A DNA stretch of 64,000 nucleotides from Ciona savignyi (GCA_000149265.1 CH003356.1:131941-195940); one strand, 5' to 3'; positions 34,147 to 47,401 are shown, counted from the stretch's first letter. The notes: a model not told the origin generated them from the letters alone. A program made the numbers and translations.

Positions 34147-36535
34147 TTCCATATTGCATCTGATGCTGTCCCTGGACATTTAGTCCTCCACGGCCAAGAT
34201 GCATTTGTGCTTGGGTCTGACGCTGCTTCCCATTACGGCCATTCTGTGATTGGTGCTGCCCCTGAAGACCAATACCACCTCTTCCTATTTGGAATTGGGC
34301 CTGTGTCTGATGTTGCTTTCCATAACGTCCTCTCCGCGACTGGCGTTGCGATTGCAGTTGGATGCCACCGCGTTTTGCAATTTCAGAATTAGTGGTGGAA
34401 GAAGCATCGTTGCGTTTAAACCACGAGCCTTGATGTTGTGTTTGCATTTGAAATCCGCCGGAATGAGCTTGAGCTTGCACTTGATGCTGGGATTGGGCTC
34501 CGCCGTGTCTAGATTGGGCTTGCATCTGTGATTGAGACTGTGAACCACCGTGGCCAAATTGGCTTTGATGTTGAACCTGATGCTGACTTCCGAAACCATG
34601 ACTTACTTGCATTTGTGATTGGTGTCCCCAACCGCCATTACCAGCTTGGACTTGCGTTTGTGCCTGCATGCCACCTCCGCCATGTTGCATTTGCGCTTGA
34701 TGCTGGAAACTATTGTAGAAACGTTTTTGCATTTCAGAGTTAGAGATACTTTTTTTATGTATACCAAACTTTCCGAACATGGGGTGGTTTGAATATGGTG
34801 GTTGGAACGCAGTCTGTTTGCCACAAAATACCTTGCGCCTGTCCCTGGTGTTGTGCTTGTCGTCGCCATGTCCTTGTACTTGTCCCTGGTGTTGTGCTTG
34901 TCCGCCATGTCCCTGTCCCTGGTGTTGTGCTTGTCCGCCATGTCCTTGTACCTGTCCCTGGTGTTGTGCTTGTCCGCCATGTCCCTGTACTTGTCCCTGT
35001 TGTTGTGCTTGTCCGCCATGTCCTTGTACCTGTCCCTGGTTTTGTGCCTGTCCGCCATGTCCTTGTACTTGTCCCTGTTGTTGTGCTTGTCCGCCATGTC
35101 CTTGCGCCTGTCCCTGGTGTTGTGCTTGTCCGCCATGTCCTTGTACCTGTCCCTGGTTTTGTGCCTGTCCGCCATGTCCTTGTACCTGTCCCTGGTGTTG
35201 TGCTTGTCCGCCATGTCCTTGTACCTGTCCCTGGTGTTGTGCTTGTCCGCCATGTCCTTGTACTTGTCCCTGGTGTTGTGCTTGTCCGCCATGTCCCTGT
35301 CCCTGTCCCTGGTTTTGTGCTTGTCCGCCATGTCCTTGTACCTGTCCCTGGTGTTGTGCTTGTCCGCCATGTCCTTGTACTTGTCCCTGGTGTTGTGCTT
35401 GTCCGCCATGTCCCTGTCCCTGGTTTTGTGCCTGTCCGCCATGTCCTTGTACTTGTCCCTGGTGTTGTGCTTGTCCGCCATGTCCCTGTCCCTGTCCCTG
35501 GTTTTGTGCTTGTCCGCCATGTCCTTGTACTTGTCCCTGGTGTTGTGCTTGTCCGCCATGTCCCTGTCCCTGGTTTTGTGCTTGTCCGCCATGTCCTTGT
35601 ACTTGTCCCTGGTGTTGTGCTTGTCCGCCAAGTCCCTGTCCCTGTCCCTGGTTTTGTGCTTGTCCGCCATGTCCTTGTACTTGTCCCTGGTTTTGTGCTT
35701 GTCCGCCATGTCCTTGTACCTGTCCCTGGTGTTGTGCTTGTCCGCCATGTCCTTGTACTTGTCCCTGGTGTTGTGCTTGTCCGCCATGTCCCTGTCCTTG
35801 TCCCTGTCCCTGGTTTTGTGCTTGTCCGCCATGTCCTTGTACTTGTCCCTGGTTTTGTGCTTGTCCGCCATGTCCTTGTACCTGTCCCTGGTGTTGTGCT
35901 TGTCCGCCATGTCCTTGTCCCTGGTTTTGTGCTTGTCCGCCATGTCCTTGTACTTGTCCCTGGTTTTGTGCTTGTCCGCCATGTCCTTGTACTTGTCCCT
36001 GGTTTTGTGCTTGTCCGCCATGTCCTTGTACTTGTCCCTGGTTTTGTGCTTGTCCGCCATGTCCTTGTACCTGTCCCTGGTGTTGTGCTTGTCCGCCATG
36101 TCCTTGTACTTGTCCCTGGTGTTGTGCTTGTCCGCTATGTCCTTGTACTTGTCCCTGGTGTTGTGCATGTCCGCCATAGTCTAAGGGGATCTTAGGGTAC
36201 AGATTGTCGTATGGACTGATTCCGTGCATTGCATGAAATAGATCGTTGCCGCTCCATTTCTTTTGAACCTCTGTGAACAGATTAGTAAAATGCAGTTTAA
36301 ATTTTCTTAAGCTCTATTTAAAGACAACAACTTACCATTTCCTTCATTTCGGTCATTTTGGTCTGAATGTAGAAACAAATTGATTTAGAACAATTTAATT
36401 ACTAACATCAATATGAAAAAATATCATATAAAATTATCACTGTTTGGTCAAAACACCATAGAAAGTACCTGCTAATGGTGCAGATGCGACTAGACCAACA
36501 AGAATGAGCAGTCCCAAAATTCCTTTCCACTGCAT
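34142..36535 (-). CDS. Secreted Gln/Gly-rich repeat protein (gene 2 of the paralogous pair)
   Basis: Three exons: 36469-36535 is a signal peptide (MQWKGILGLLILVGLVASAPLA). 36336-36362 is a 27-nt exon (DQNDRNEGN). 34142-36270 completes 740 codons with exact phase. After an N-terminal unique segment (EVQKKWSGNDLFHAMHGI...) come about 34 repeats of GGQAQHQGQVQGH and shorter variants (13 residues, 39 nt). A unique region with the only cysteine outside the signal peptide (VFCGKQ) follows. The C-terminal 180 residues are less regular and rich in Gln, Gly, His and Met, with dibasic sites in QKRFYNS, FKRNDAS and IAKRGGIQ. The last motif resembles SKRGIQHQ in gene 1. Gene structure, phases, signal-peptide end (SAPLAG versus AAPFAG) and composition match gene 1. 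The function is unknown. Confidence 0.82.
34845..36178 (-). repeat. 39-nt coding tandem array
   Basis: Units encode GGQAQHQGQVQGH with H/N and V/G alternatives and some 6-12 nt length variants. The last copy, nearest the C-terminal region, carries a 2-nt insertion near 34860, so it is translated in a different frame (DKHNTRD). Confidence 0.88.
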
Positions 36536-36635
36536 TTTCTGCAAATTATTAATCATTTACTTTACGTTTAACAGCGTTAAATCGAAAAGGTGTATCTAAA
36601 ATCATCTAATATTTCAGGGCAATATCTGTCCTGTA

Positions 36636-36775
36636 CTTATATATTTAGGTAAGATTATAGCATAGTTGGTCACAGGACTACTAATTGTTTTCAAAATTAC
36701 CTTAAATTTTTAAATATCACCGTAATTTGTACACTTACGTATGGTAATTTTCGCCAAATGCTCTACTTTATATAG
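36636..36775 (-). promoter_or_regulatory. Candidate TATA boxes of repeat gene 2
   Basis: TATATAAG (36636-36643) lies about 100 nt before the ATG, a position like that of the TATA box of gene 1. A second, stronger-looking CTATATAAAG lies at 36766-36775, about 230 nt before the ATG. Sequence alone does not show which is used. Confidence 0.4.
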
Positions 36776-39700
36776 AGTTCGTGTCCTACATTATTTTTTA
36801 TCCAACGTTTCCTTTTTCATGTAATTATATTTGCACCGGTTTAGTTGGGGTGTAGCCTAATTCTAAGCATTAGATCTTTTGTTCGATATATTTGAACATC
36901 GAAATTGCTACGTATTTGCAGTCGACGAAATTAATTCTGTCAAACACTTGATATCACGCTCACATGACTATTGAAAAGACAGAGCTGCAGCTGTTCACTC
37001 CAACCATATGTAGCGCATATCTGTAAAAAATATATTTTAATTTGATCGCACTTTTACAGCGTGTATATTAAGGGTTCTTGAATTAACATTTAAGTTAAAA
37101 AATAAGGAAAAACATAGTGTGTTGTGCAATGTTCCCCCTCTAAGCTGCGCGCGTGCGCAATCGCGCACGTCTTTCAATTTGTTCGCGCACAGAATAATCC
37201 AAATCGCGCACAAAATAATTTGTTTGTAAATGGGTTAATAAAAAATGTTATAAAATGCACACTGTGCCAAAATTTGCCCATTTTAACGTGTCATAATATC
37301 CGTATTGATTATTGTCTATTACGTCATAGAAGCGTATGTTAGACATTCGCGAATGTTTTGTAATTCACTTATTGACTATAGTAGTCTTTCTACAGTTGAG
37401 TAATTAGTTGTCTGTTATTTATTGTCAGATGTTGTTTTATTTTATGAAATTTTTATGAAAGTGTCGTTTAAACGATTGTTTTTTTTTATATAAAACTGGA
37501 ATTCGTTTATATACAACAATCGCTAATTTATTGGGTTGATCGCTACGTAGAAAACGTCATCATTGCTCACCGTGTTACCAACCAGCGCACATGGAGTTCG
37601 TATGTTTGCTCACGAACTTTAAAACTTAGAGGAAACATTGGTGTTGTGTATTTCGGCATTTGGCGTCGAGTACATAGGGTACCACAATAAAATATAGAAT
37701 AATATAATCCTGGTATTCTAAACCATATAGTTCTATACCATAAAGCACATTGATCAACGATATATTCGGTTTAAATAACCACCACGTAGAAATTAAACGC
37801 TTTATTTACTAAACACAGTTTTTTTTGTATCATAAAAAATACTAAATATTTAGGTCATGCGCACCGTTTGGCGACAAAACCTAGAATTCGCACGATCTAG
37901 GGGTATTAATTAAATTTTGACGATACCATATGGATTTCTTATGTGTCCATTTGCATTTGTACGTACGGTTTGTTTGCCATGTAGGCGTTCACCAGGTTCG
38001 TTAGTTTTTGCCAGGTGTTAAACAGTTATATATGGGGGTTCTTCAAATAGTACCTAATCCACGAAAAGTTAATAATGATATCCGAATTGTTGAGTTTGAA
38101 AGTGTTTGTTTGTCGATGCAGCTCAAAATTAACACATCACCGTGTTGTTAAAACCTAAAATTATATTTCTGCTTAAAATTTGCAATTTTTTTTCTGTAAG
38201 CAACTATCGGAATTAATTTAACTTACAAAGTAATTATATTCACCCACAACAAATTTTCTAAAAAACGCCATTCGACTTGAAGATGTATTACAACGTTTCC
38301 GTCGTCCCCGGGGTAAACATTTATGAGTTCTGTAATGTTAATCATAATTGTAGAATTTTTAACTTTGAAGGTTTTATGCAATGTTGTTGGGCTGTGAACT
38401 AAAAGCGATAATTCTTAAATATGGGAAGCTGCTTAAGTTGAACTTGTTTATATTTCTTTGTCGTTATGTTATTGGTATTTGAAACTGCAAATATACAGTT
38501 TATCCATTCGTGTGTAAACTTTAAAATATTGGAAAATACTTTTTTCTCCGCGCATTTATGTTGCCAATAGTATTTCTCTTGTTGTTTATGGTAAACGTAA
38601 ACCAGTTTTTCCTACATTCTTTATCATTAAGCCCTTTTTCCTAAACCAACCTCACGATGTTTAAAATAAAACACCCGCACATATGCCACATTTGTAAAAA
38701 TTGAATTGCCTATTATACTGTTTACGCTGGTGCAATGACAATATGAAGCGAGATGACTTAAATCTTGCTTTATCATATTGCGAGGTGATTTCAAGAACGG
38801 AACGCCACGGCGTCTGGCCTTCATTTAACCTTACTCGGTTTTATGGGCGTTTCTTTGGGAGAAACATACCTCTTGACCTTTAAAAGACGAACGTTATCAC
38901 AAGTGCGGAGGTGGTTCTAATATAAAACGTCAAAGTTTGTCTGGAAGCAATATAATTAATCTTACTGAAGTGGATCATATGGGCGGTACTGAATCGTCGA
39001 GTCAGTGAAATTTATTCAGGCGACGGAAAATGACTAGAACATGGTACCGCCTATGGTATGCAAGCACATTTATTTGGCAAGCAAACATCTTCCTCAACAG
39101 ACTGCTCGTTCAACATTTCCGGATCAAACGTACCGGACAGGTGTTAACGAAGACTGACATTTATGTCGAACAAAGGTCAAAACACACTTAATGGTAAATA
39201 ACTTTTTGAAAACTGCACGTCATGTTCTCCGTAACCTTTAAGATATTTCACAATCACCAAATTTCCATCAGTTGTATTATATATTGAAATGTATAAATAC
39301 GATGCTGGTTAAATTTAAGCAGTAAATTGATACATACGGTGGTTCATAACAAATAATTGAAAATCAAAAAGAAGTGATGGGGTAATCAAATATTCGGCTA
39401 CTTTTGGTGGTTTTTAGTATTGGGTCATAATTAATGAAATTTGTCTGATCGTAAATTGCACATATTCGAAAACGTTGCGGTCTGTCGCCACTTAGGAAAT
39501 ACTTAGACTGTAATTGGATTAGGGCTACAGAAAAGTAAACGCAATAGGAATGGTGCCCTGTGCACAGCGACCACAGTGAGATGAAATCTACAGCATAATG
39601 TGTTCCACGTTGATGGACTTGCAATGTTAAACATAATCATTGTAAACTGAGTAATGACAAGAATGTGTCACCAACAATCTCAGAGAAAACAGATGCCATA

Positions 39701-39796
39701 AATAGGAAATATTTGCACCCCGTGCACCAGCGCCAATGCTTCTTGGCGCTGAACGTTCGATATTGGTCAAACCGGTTGGAGCTGGTTCTGACAGAC
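36776..39796. other. Intergenic, one hAT MITE, no gene seen
   Basis: Apart from the element at 37127-37640 I see only AT-rich sequence with short unsupported open frames. Confidence 0.5.
37127..37640. mobile_element. hAT-type MITE with 8-bp target site duplication
   Basis: The ends CAATGTTCCCCCTCTAAG and, inverted, CAATGTTTCCTCTAAG are terminal inverted repeats. GTGTTGTG flanks both ends perfectly (37119-37126 and 37641-37648). The left subterminal region is rich in GCGCGTGCGC-like motifs, as in hAT elements. No transposase is present in its 514 bp. Confidence 0.85.
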
Positions 39797-42700
39797 TCAC
39801 ACCAGTTTATCGATAACCGCCACACCAGCGTAAGAACGACCAGTGCTCATAGTGGTAGGTAGCAATGTCCAGGCGTCCGTGCGTGGGTTGTAATATTCAA
39901 CCGACACCAAGTTACACGAACCATCGTCGCCACCAACCACGTACAACAATCCGTTCACCGACGCAACACCTGCAGTGCGAGAATAAACATTTTTGCAACG
40001 CTAGAATGGATGAAATAAACGGTCCTATAATTTTTTACCAAAATAAAACACCCGAACGCGCCACTTTCAACATATTAATTAAAAGGTATTATTTATTTTG
40101 CTATTAAGGCTATTACAAGTAAACAAACGACTTATATAACGAATGTTCATACAAGCTTGAGACATAAGTACAAACCGGCATTCCTTCTGCACATGTTCAT
40201 GTCAGCAATGGGACCCCATGTGTTTGTAGCAGGATTGTATACTTCCGCGCTCTTCTTAACGAGCGGGCCATCGTGGCCACCGACTGCATACAGCAGTCCA
40301 TCCACCACCCCAACTCCTGAGCAAGCGAAAGTGAAGTGAAATATTACAATTACACATCGATTACATACTTAATAATTCACTGATAAACACTAAAAATCAA
40401 AGTGTAGTTTAAACCATTAAAATTACAATATTTATGCTTTATTAAATATCACGAAGCTGAAATAGATTTATTTAAATAAGACATTACAGACGATTACTCC
40501 GTTTCCTTTTGTATGTACTTAGCGGAGTTGATAGGCAATACGCATGGACGTAATTGGGAAATGTCTCCATATGAAAGTAAAACAAAATATTGTTTTAATG
40601 TGTTTGATTCATATTTTCGTTTTCATGCATGACGCTCTATAACATTTATATTGTCCCGTAACTAATGGCGTTAGTTTTCGGTTATTTCATATATTTGCAG
40701 GTACTTAATGTGTTTCTCAAATGGTTTCTGGTTATATAACTTTAATACAATTTTTGAAACAGAATAAAATTCGGAGTAAGTAGATTTGATAGAAAGGCAG
40801 AAAATGTAAATCCCATTATATTACACAAAATAAATACAGAATATCATATAGACAACAGTTATTTTATAATCGTTTACCAACAGAATGTCTGACTGGTATT
40901 TTTTTGGTGGTTGTGTGCAACATAAACCAATTTTAGCAATACTAGTACATTTAAATAGTATAAAGTATAAATACTTAATCTTACAGAGGTTGTTTAATAA
41001 CCAAGCTATGTGTAAGATTGCGACTAAAGTGTCCTGTTATTTTCTGTTATTATTAAACATACTTGACCTAATACACTGTGAGCAGGCACCTTGAGACTGG
41101 CAGTTTAAAACAAAATGACTGCTTCTAAAACACACTTTTTATATATAAAACACTTTTTAAACTGCTCACAACTGGTTGAAATGTTATTCAATGTAATAAT
41201 TTACAGGAAATGACAGTTATCACATGGGTAGATGATGAGTACAGAGATTTGTGTTGTGGTTGGCTATGTGAGTAACCATTTACTCATATACGCAAGTAAA
41301 TCAAATCAGTATAGCAATACCGTGCTGACTACACCAAACATAAACAAAAACAATATGTGTGACGTTGCGGGCGAAACTATGTGGCAGAAGTGTTTAGGCT
41401 ACCTGCACCACTTCGGCGTGTGCTCATGTCCGCCACAAAGCTCCATGTCCCAGTTGCAGTTGAAAAGCATTCAACAGAGACCAAGCAATTTCGTGACACT
41501 CCGTCGTACCCACCGACTGCATACAGTAATCCTGGAAAAATACAAGTATGTTTACCGTTGTGTTATGCTGACCAATGATGCACACTGTTTGGATAATGCT
41601 TGCTATTTTTTTATTTTTAACATTTGACGATAAGTGCTTAGTAAGAACAGAATAATAGCTACTTTCAACTTCGATGCAAATGTAACACATTTTTATACCA
41701 TTTATTATAGTTTTTATTCAATTGTTAATATTTGACCGTAAATGAGTACCCACATATCACTGCTTCCTTCTGTTTCCAGCACTAAATAAAGTTTATAAGC
41801 TTCTTAGAATTAAGTATGGACATTTATTAAAAAAATAAATGACAAAATATGTTTGGTTTAAATTTAGTAACAATTATTTTGGTAGACAGTTGATTTCCTG
41901 GCTCATCACCTCATACCAGATACCATCTAAAATAATACATTGTACACAAAACCTTACCACCAAGTACTGATACCCCCACGCTACTTCGTCTTGTGTTCAT
42001 CGGAGCGATCGACCGCCATTCATTCGTCTTCGGATCAAAGACTTCAGCAGTGTTCAACCCTAATTATATACGATCATATACAATGAATTCACTTAATAAC
42101 CACATATTGGTAAAAAATACAATATTATTTAACAAGTAGTGAACTTACAACAATGCATTGGGTAAAGTTACCCATGTAGCAAATTGTTAACGAAATAAAA
42201 TATACAAATATGAATTGTATCTTATATATTATCATCATTTATTATTGCATGATGACTGACCCTAGTCAGATAGTTACACTTAGTCAGATAACTAAAATAT
42301 TTGCCTTTTGTTTTGTTGTATTAACAGGTTTCTGATGTAGTTGTCATAAGTCTCTATAGCATAATATAACTAAAGTATTTACCTGAAGAGCCATCAAACC
42401 CTCCCACAGCATAAAGCATGTTTTGCAGAACAGCTGCACCTAAGGTTGATCGACGAGCTTCCATGGATGGCCCAGCAGTCCAACAATCTGTCATCGGATC
42501 GTACTTATCAACAGTGCGGACTCTCAGAGAACCATTGAAGCCTCCAACAGCCCAAATGCAACCCTGTATCCATAACACATTACTACTATATTAATATTTT
42601 GTGACCAATACTTGCTCCACATTATATACGAAAACATTCAAATTCAAAGTAAAAGTTTTAGAAAAAAAAACATTTACAAATATTAAACAATTACCCTTTA

Positions 42701-45700
42701 GATGTTGACATATCGGAAATGATAAATGGAAAAAATGAATCAATGCTACCAAGGTATAATTTTATCATACCTTAAGCATACTAATAACCACTAAATTTAT
42801 TAAATGCAATTTTGCATGTTTTTAAAAAACGAGTAGAAACAAGGGATAACAAGCTCGTAAACAACACTCACAAAATGTATCACAGCGTCAATGAGTTACA
42901 ACTAACCTGAAAGACGGAGACCCCAGCCCTACATCTTCGTGAATTCATTTCTGACACTTGCCTCCATCTATCCTCCTTAAAATCATAAGATTCAACTGAC
43001 CGGATAGCTTTTGGTGCTTGACCTCCGATCACAAGCATTGACTGTAAAGGAATGAACAAAATATCAGATGCAAAGTTGCCTAAAGAGGTCAATATTACAA
43101 TTAATCAGTTGCATTATGTGTACAATTTTATTCAACATATAAAACTAGTTTTCTTTGGGAGGAAATGTTTGTTTTCCTAAATTTTTAATAGTCATGTGCA
43201 GATAATTACATTATATCTACATAAACACTTGTATTTTGTTGCATAATACCGAAGGCTACAATTGGGCATACTGAGTTAATTTGAGCTCTACACATGATAA
43301 AACCACTGATTAAATTTAATTTATTAAATGCTGCTCACCTGTTTACATTATTACTTAATTAAAATTACATTATAGGCTTTATTAGATAAACCTGTTATAT
43401 ATTAAACATTCTAACCAAGTGGACACTAATGGTGTAGAGTAGCATTATCAAATCATATACCTTGGGCATTCCTTTGGGAGTTCTTGGTCTAGTTCTTGAT
43501 ATTTTCATCATTGCTCTATGTTCAGGACTGAGTAAGTGATACTTCATTGCTTCTATGAGGAAATCTTTGCACAAATCATTGTTTTTCACCAGGCACTCTT
43601 GATCTACTCTCTGTGACACAAAAGACAAAGTAAAACATATTTCAGCGTCGCACTCCTGCCCAAATTAAAAATGTGTTGATGTACTTTAAAAATGCACCGA
43701 CACGACCATATAATTTAATGCAATATTATTATAAGTTTAATAATTTAATGCAGTATTATTGTAAGTTTAAAAAATCTGCAGCTATACAAAAAAAACTTAA
43801 GTGTGCATGTAAAATATAAATCTGATTACGGTATTAACAAAAATATAAATATTTGGGTAATTAACATAAAAAGAGTGACATGGAATAATTTATCAAGCTT
43901 TTGAATTCACCTCAACAAGGTAATCACTTGGCATGAGAGGTAGCCGGACATGTTCTAATAAAATGGGCATGAATTGTGTTCGAGACAAGAGATCACCACG
44001 TACCCAGTCCACCACGGCTTCAAATACCTGTCATGCAATGATTTGGAAACAAAATTCGCTTAGTAAGCTTTAAAAACAAATTTTTGTGCGCATTGACGTA
44101 CTTAATTAACTGAAAGTAGAATGGAGAGAATGCGTTGCTTCTACAATTTTGTTTTAAAAAAAATCATTTAAACTTAATGGAATCAATAATACCTATAAGC
44201 TTAGTAGACCAAATATATATATATATAAACATACTTACCATTTCTTCAGATGAAACGGACAATTGGTCGCTTCTGATGAGTTCACAAACTTGCTTGCAAG
44301 TCAAGTTGTGGAATTCCTCACCACGAACCACATCGCTGAAGTGTTGCTCTGTTCATCACAATCATAAGAATAAGTAACAACTAATATGGTGTATTAATCA
44401 CAACTACAATACCATTTATATTTAAAAAACAAGTAGCAATATATTATTGACCGAAGTGTAGCTGTATAGTAAGACTTCTTTTATCTTTTAAGTGAGGACA
44501 ACTGGGGATTAGAAGTTTGACTACTTTTTGTTGTTGATGTTTTGTTTGTAACTAGCAGTAACTAAGAAACATTATAGGCCAACTGACCAAAAGTAGAATG
44601 TACCAATATATACTTGCAATATACTTCACTGGTAGTTAAGTGACTAACCTTTAAAGATCAAGTGACACATACTCTAAAACAGAACTTATAAGTTTAATAA
44701 TAACATTATTGTCAATGTACATCAAAAATAATTACATTTTAAATTTATATATACATGTGACATATACTATTACATGTGTAAATCAGCATGTGTAAGTAAA
44801 ATAAATTAATTAAAAAAGACACTAAACAGCATTATTATATTATAAAATAAATGATTTTGGGACTTCAGGAACTGTCATTGACATTGATTGATATAAATAA
44901 ACTATTTGAAAAAACTAAAGTCTACAATGATCTACACATTTGGGTATTTGGTCCATAAATAATATTTACCTGTAAAAGATCTAGCTTGCGTTAATAAATC
45001 CGAACATGCATGGATATCAGCAAACTGACGAATACCGAGACAATTTGATGGGTGTAGTTGCGATTGTAGAAAAGAACAACATGATTCACGGACGAAGGTT
45101 AACTATGATACCAATAAGTTTGCAATTATAAAATTGTAACATCTAGTAATGGAGGACACAAGAATGCCACGACTTAGTTTTGGAAGAGCCCATTTAAACA
45201 TTGGGTTTAGGTAATGTTCTCTAAGTGCCTTGTCTAAATACACAACTGTCCATCCTCAACTGGTTTTAAACTCATTCAACTTACTGATTAAGCTTACTGG
45301 TTGGATAATTATTTTGTTATCAAAGTAGTAGAATATCATATATTTAATTTACAAAAAAAAATATTGTTCTTAACTATCCTAATTAGACCTTTTTAAATAA
45401 TAAATATATATGCTACCTAAAAATAACTGCCAAATAAAAACCAAAATATTTTTTAACATACTAAGGGTAAGGGGCATAACTCAACATAACCTCGAACTAA
45501 ATTAAATCACAGATTGTAATTTTGATTTACAACACAATGTATTTATTTGTTACATGACATGTTCCACATCACAGATGTGGCAGCAAATTACCTCAAGTAG
45601 ACTTGCTGCAGGCAAGAGTGACTGTACATTTTCTTCTGTCACTTTAATTTGTGCAGTGTAGACATATTCAACTAATTGGAGTAATGCTTTTCCGTCAATG

Positions 45701-47216
45701 CCATTCAGTTTTACACGATCAGCGTTGCTTTCACTCATCATGCCTGGTATGGGAGTAAATCAAAATAACCATAACCGGGATTATGGTAACAACAACAAAC
45801 TTTATCTAACGTCACTTTTATTGGCATTTACAAACACTCTAAGAAACATTAAAACGAGGATGCTAACCTAAATCAACCAAAATTAGATGTGCTTACGCAA
45901 TACGCATGCAATTAAAACTAGTTTAAAAATGTACAATTGGTATAATTTGTGGTTGCATAAAATGTAACAAATCTTACCATTAAACATGGCCATGAAATAT
46001 GGCGATCCTGATGCCAAGACTAATCGATGAACATGAATTTCCAATTCACCAGCTTCAAGTATTACATCGCACAATATCTTATTTCTAAAATAATTTTTGA
46101 CCATTTAATTTAAAAAAAGAACTAATTTGAACAAGTATTGGAACCTTTTTTTACACCATATTGAAACATTTTTATATACCAAAACAATTAAATATTTTAG
46201 GTTAATGAGTGGTTAACAGCTTCAAAGAAGTACTAATTAATAGAGCAGTAGGCTACAGTATCTAACATGTTATGGACAGAGCTTATCTAAGTCGGTGCTA
46301 AACAACCCTACATTGATAGACTGTGCATTATTGTGATAACATGTGTTCTTCTTTATATTGTTCACTGAACCAAAAATCTGAACAAATTTAAACATTTTAA
46401 TGCTGTTAAAGAAAAAAATCAAACATAGAATACAGGGTTGGGTCCAAATGATCATAATTTAAATGACAAATGGATATGAATAACCGAATGACAAATGTTG
46501 CGGAAATCATGTCATTTAAATCTCATTCAAATTTCTGTATTCTTTTTTTTTCGTTTAAATCACAAATTTTATTATTCTCAAACCATATGAATTCCAAAAA
46601 AGCATTAATTGTATTTTAATAGTGTTATTTTATTGCAAAATAACATTTATGCTGTTTTATAAATGTAAATCAAACGATGTATTTTAGGTCATTTCAATTC
46701 CATTCGAATAACATTTATCATTCGAACCAAACCCAAGTACAAAGGGTAATATAAAACAAACGGATCGATAATACCGGTACATTAAGGACAGATTAAGTAA
46801 GCAAAAAGGTCATACAAATGAATCAACACAACATTTTTTCCAAAGTTTTTTTGTGCAAACATACCTACATGTAATACACTTCGATTTCCAGTGTATCATA
46901 ACTTTCCACTATACAGTATGTATACATTTTTTTTATTATTCTACACATAATAAAAGTTTTCCTTTACCTTATACTTATACAACCTTATACCTATTTGCTA
47001 CTACAACATACCTAGAGCTTTATATACTGTTATATTTATAGCTTACTTTCTTAGCATGTTCATTGATGCAAATGAGTCTTTTGTATGAACATCATTCCGG
47101 AACTGTTGAGCATTGCTTTGCATGCGCCCAGTTTCGGATTTACCACCAGCAGCAACACAGGCTGCTGCAGTTGATTCGCTGCATGATTCCAGCTCAGTTC
47201 CAAAGAAATTCATCAT
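39797..47216 (-). CDS. KLHL3: Kelch-like protein 2/3 orthologue (BTB-BACK-Kelch CUL3 adaptor)
   Basis: KLHL2 and KLHL3 are substrate adaptors of CUL3 ubiquitin ligases; in vertebrates they target WNK kinases. Thirteen coding exons sum to exactly 600 codons: 47047-47216, 45978-46084, 45592-45743, 44970-45102, 44239-44348, 43911-44027, 43461-43610, 42907-43041, 42383-42563, 41958-42059, 41403-41531, 40176-40316, 39797-39969. The order is BTB ([36 protein letters not shown]), BACK ([34 protein letters not shown]), then six kelch repeats ([78 protein letters not shown]). It is the likely single pre-duplication counterpart of vertebrate KLHL2 and KLHL3. The start is the first of two ATGs at 47214-47216; the N-terminal 45 residues are not conserved. 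Confidence 0.94.
46435..46734. mobile_element. Possible MITE in KLHL intron 1
   Basis: The ends GGGTTGGGTCCAAATGAT and, inverted, GGGTTTGGTTCGAATGAT match at about 14 of 18 positions over a 300-bp AT-rich stretch. No clear target duplication was found. Confidence 0.4.
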
Positions 47217-47401
47217 AATTATTTTGTACCAGGTTTCCAAATTCTATACAATTAGCAAAAGACCAAACTTGGAGACGCAATTTCTTCTGGTATCCTCGAC
47301 CATTTACTAAGGTATCATGTGATATTGTAGCCTAATTCAATATTATTGTTGATACTAATTTTTTAACTGAAATGTAGAGAATAGTACAAATTATTCGGTA
47401 A

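Noticed and set aside
34603..36177. Second minus-strand frame (KHNTRDKYKDMAD repeats) in repeat gene 2
   Set aside because: It has no link to the signal-peptide exon in the right phase and ends without the Gln-rich C-terminus. It matters only as the frame into which the last unit shifts.
34779..36195. Three long plus-strand Cys/Pro-, Val- or Leu-rich frames opposite repeat gene 2
   Set aside because: All are shadows of the 39-nt unit, which has no stop in any of these frames. They lack upstream coding structure.
24689..36229. CRISPR-like array interpretation of the regular repeats
   Set aside because: The repeats are contiguous, in frame and protein-coding in an animal gene with introns; there are no unique spacers.
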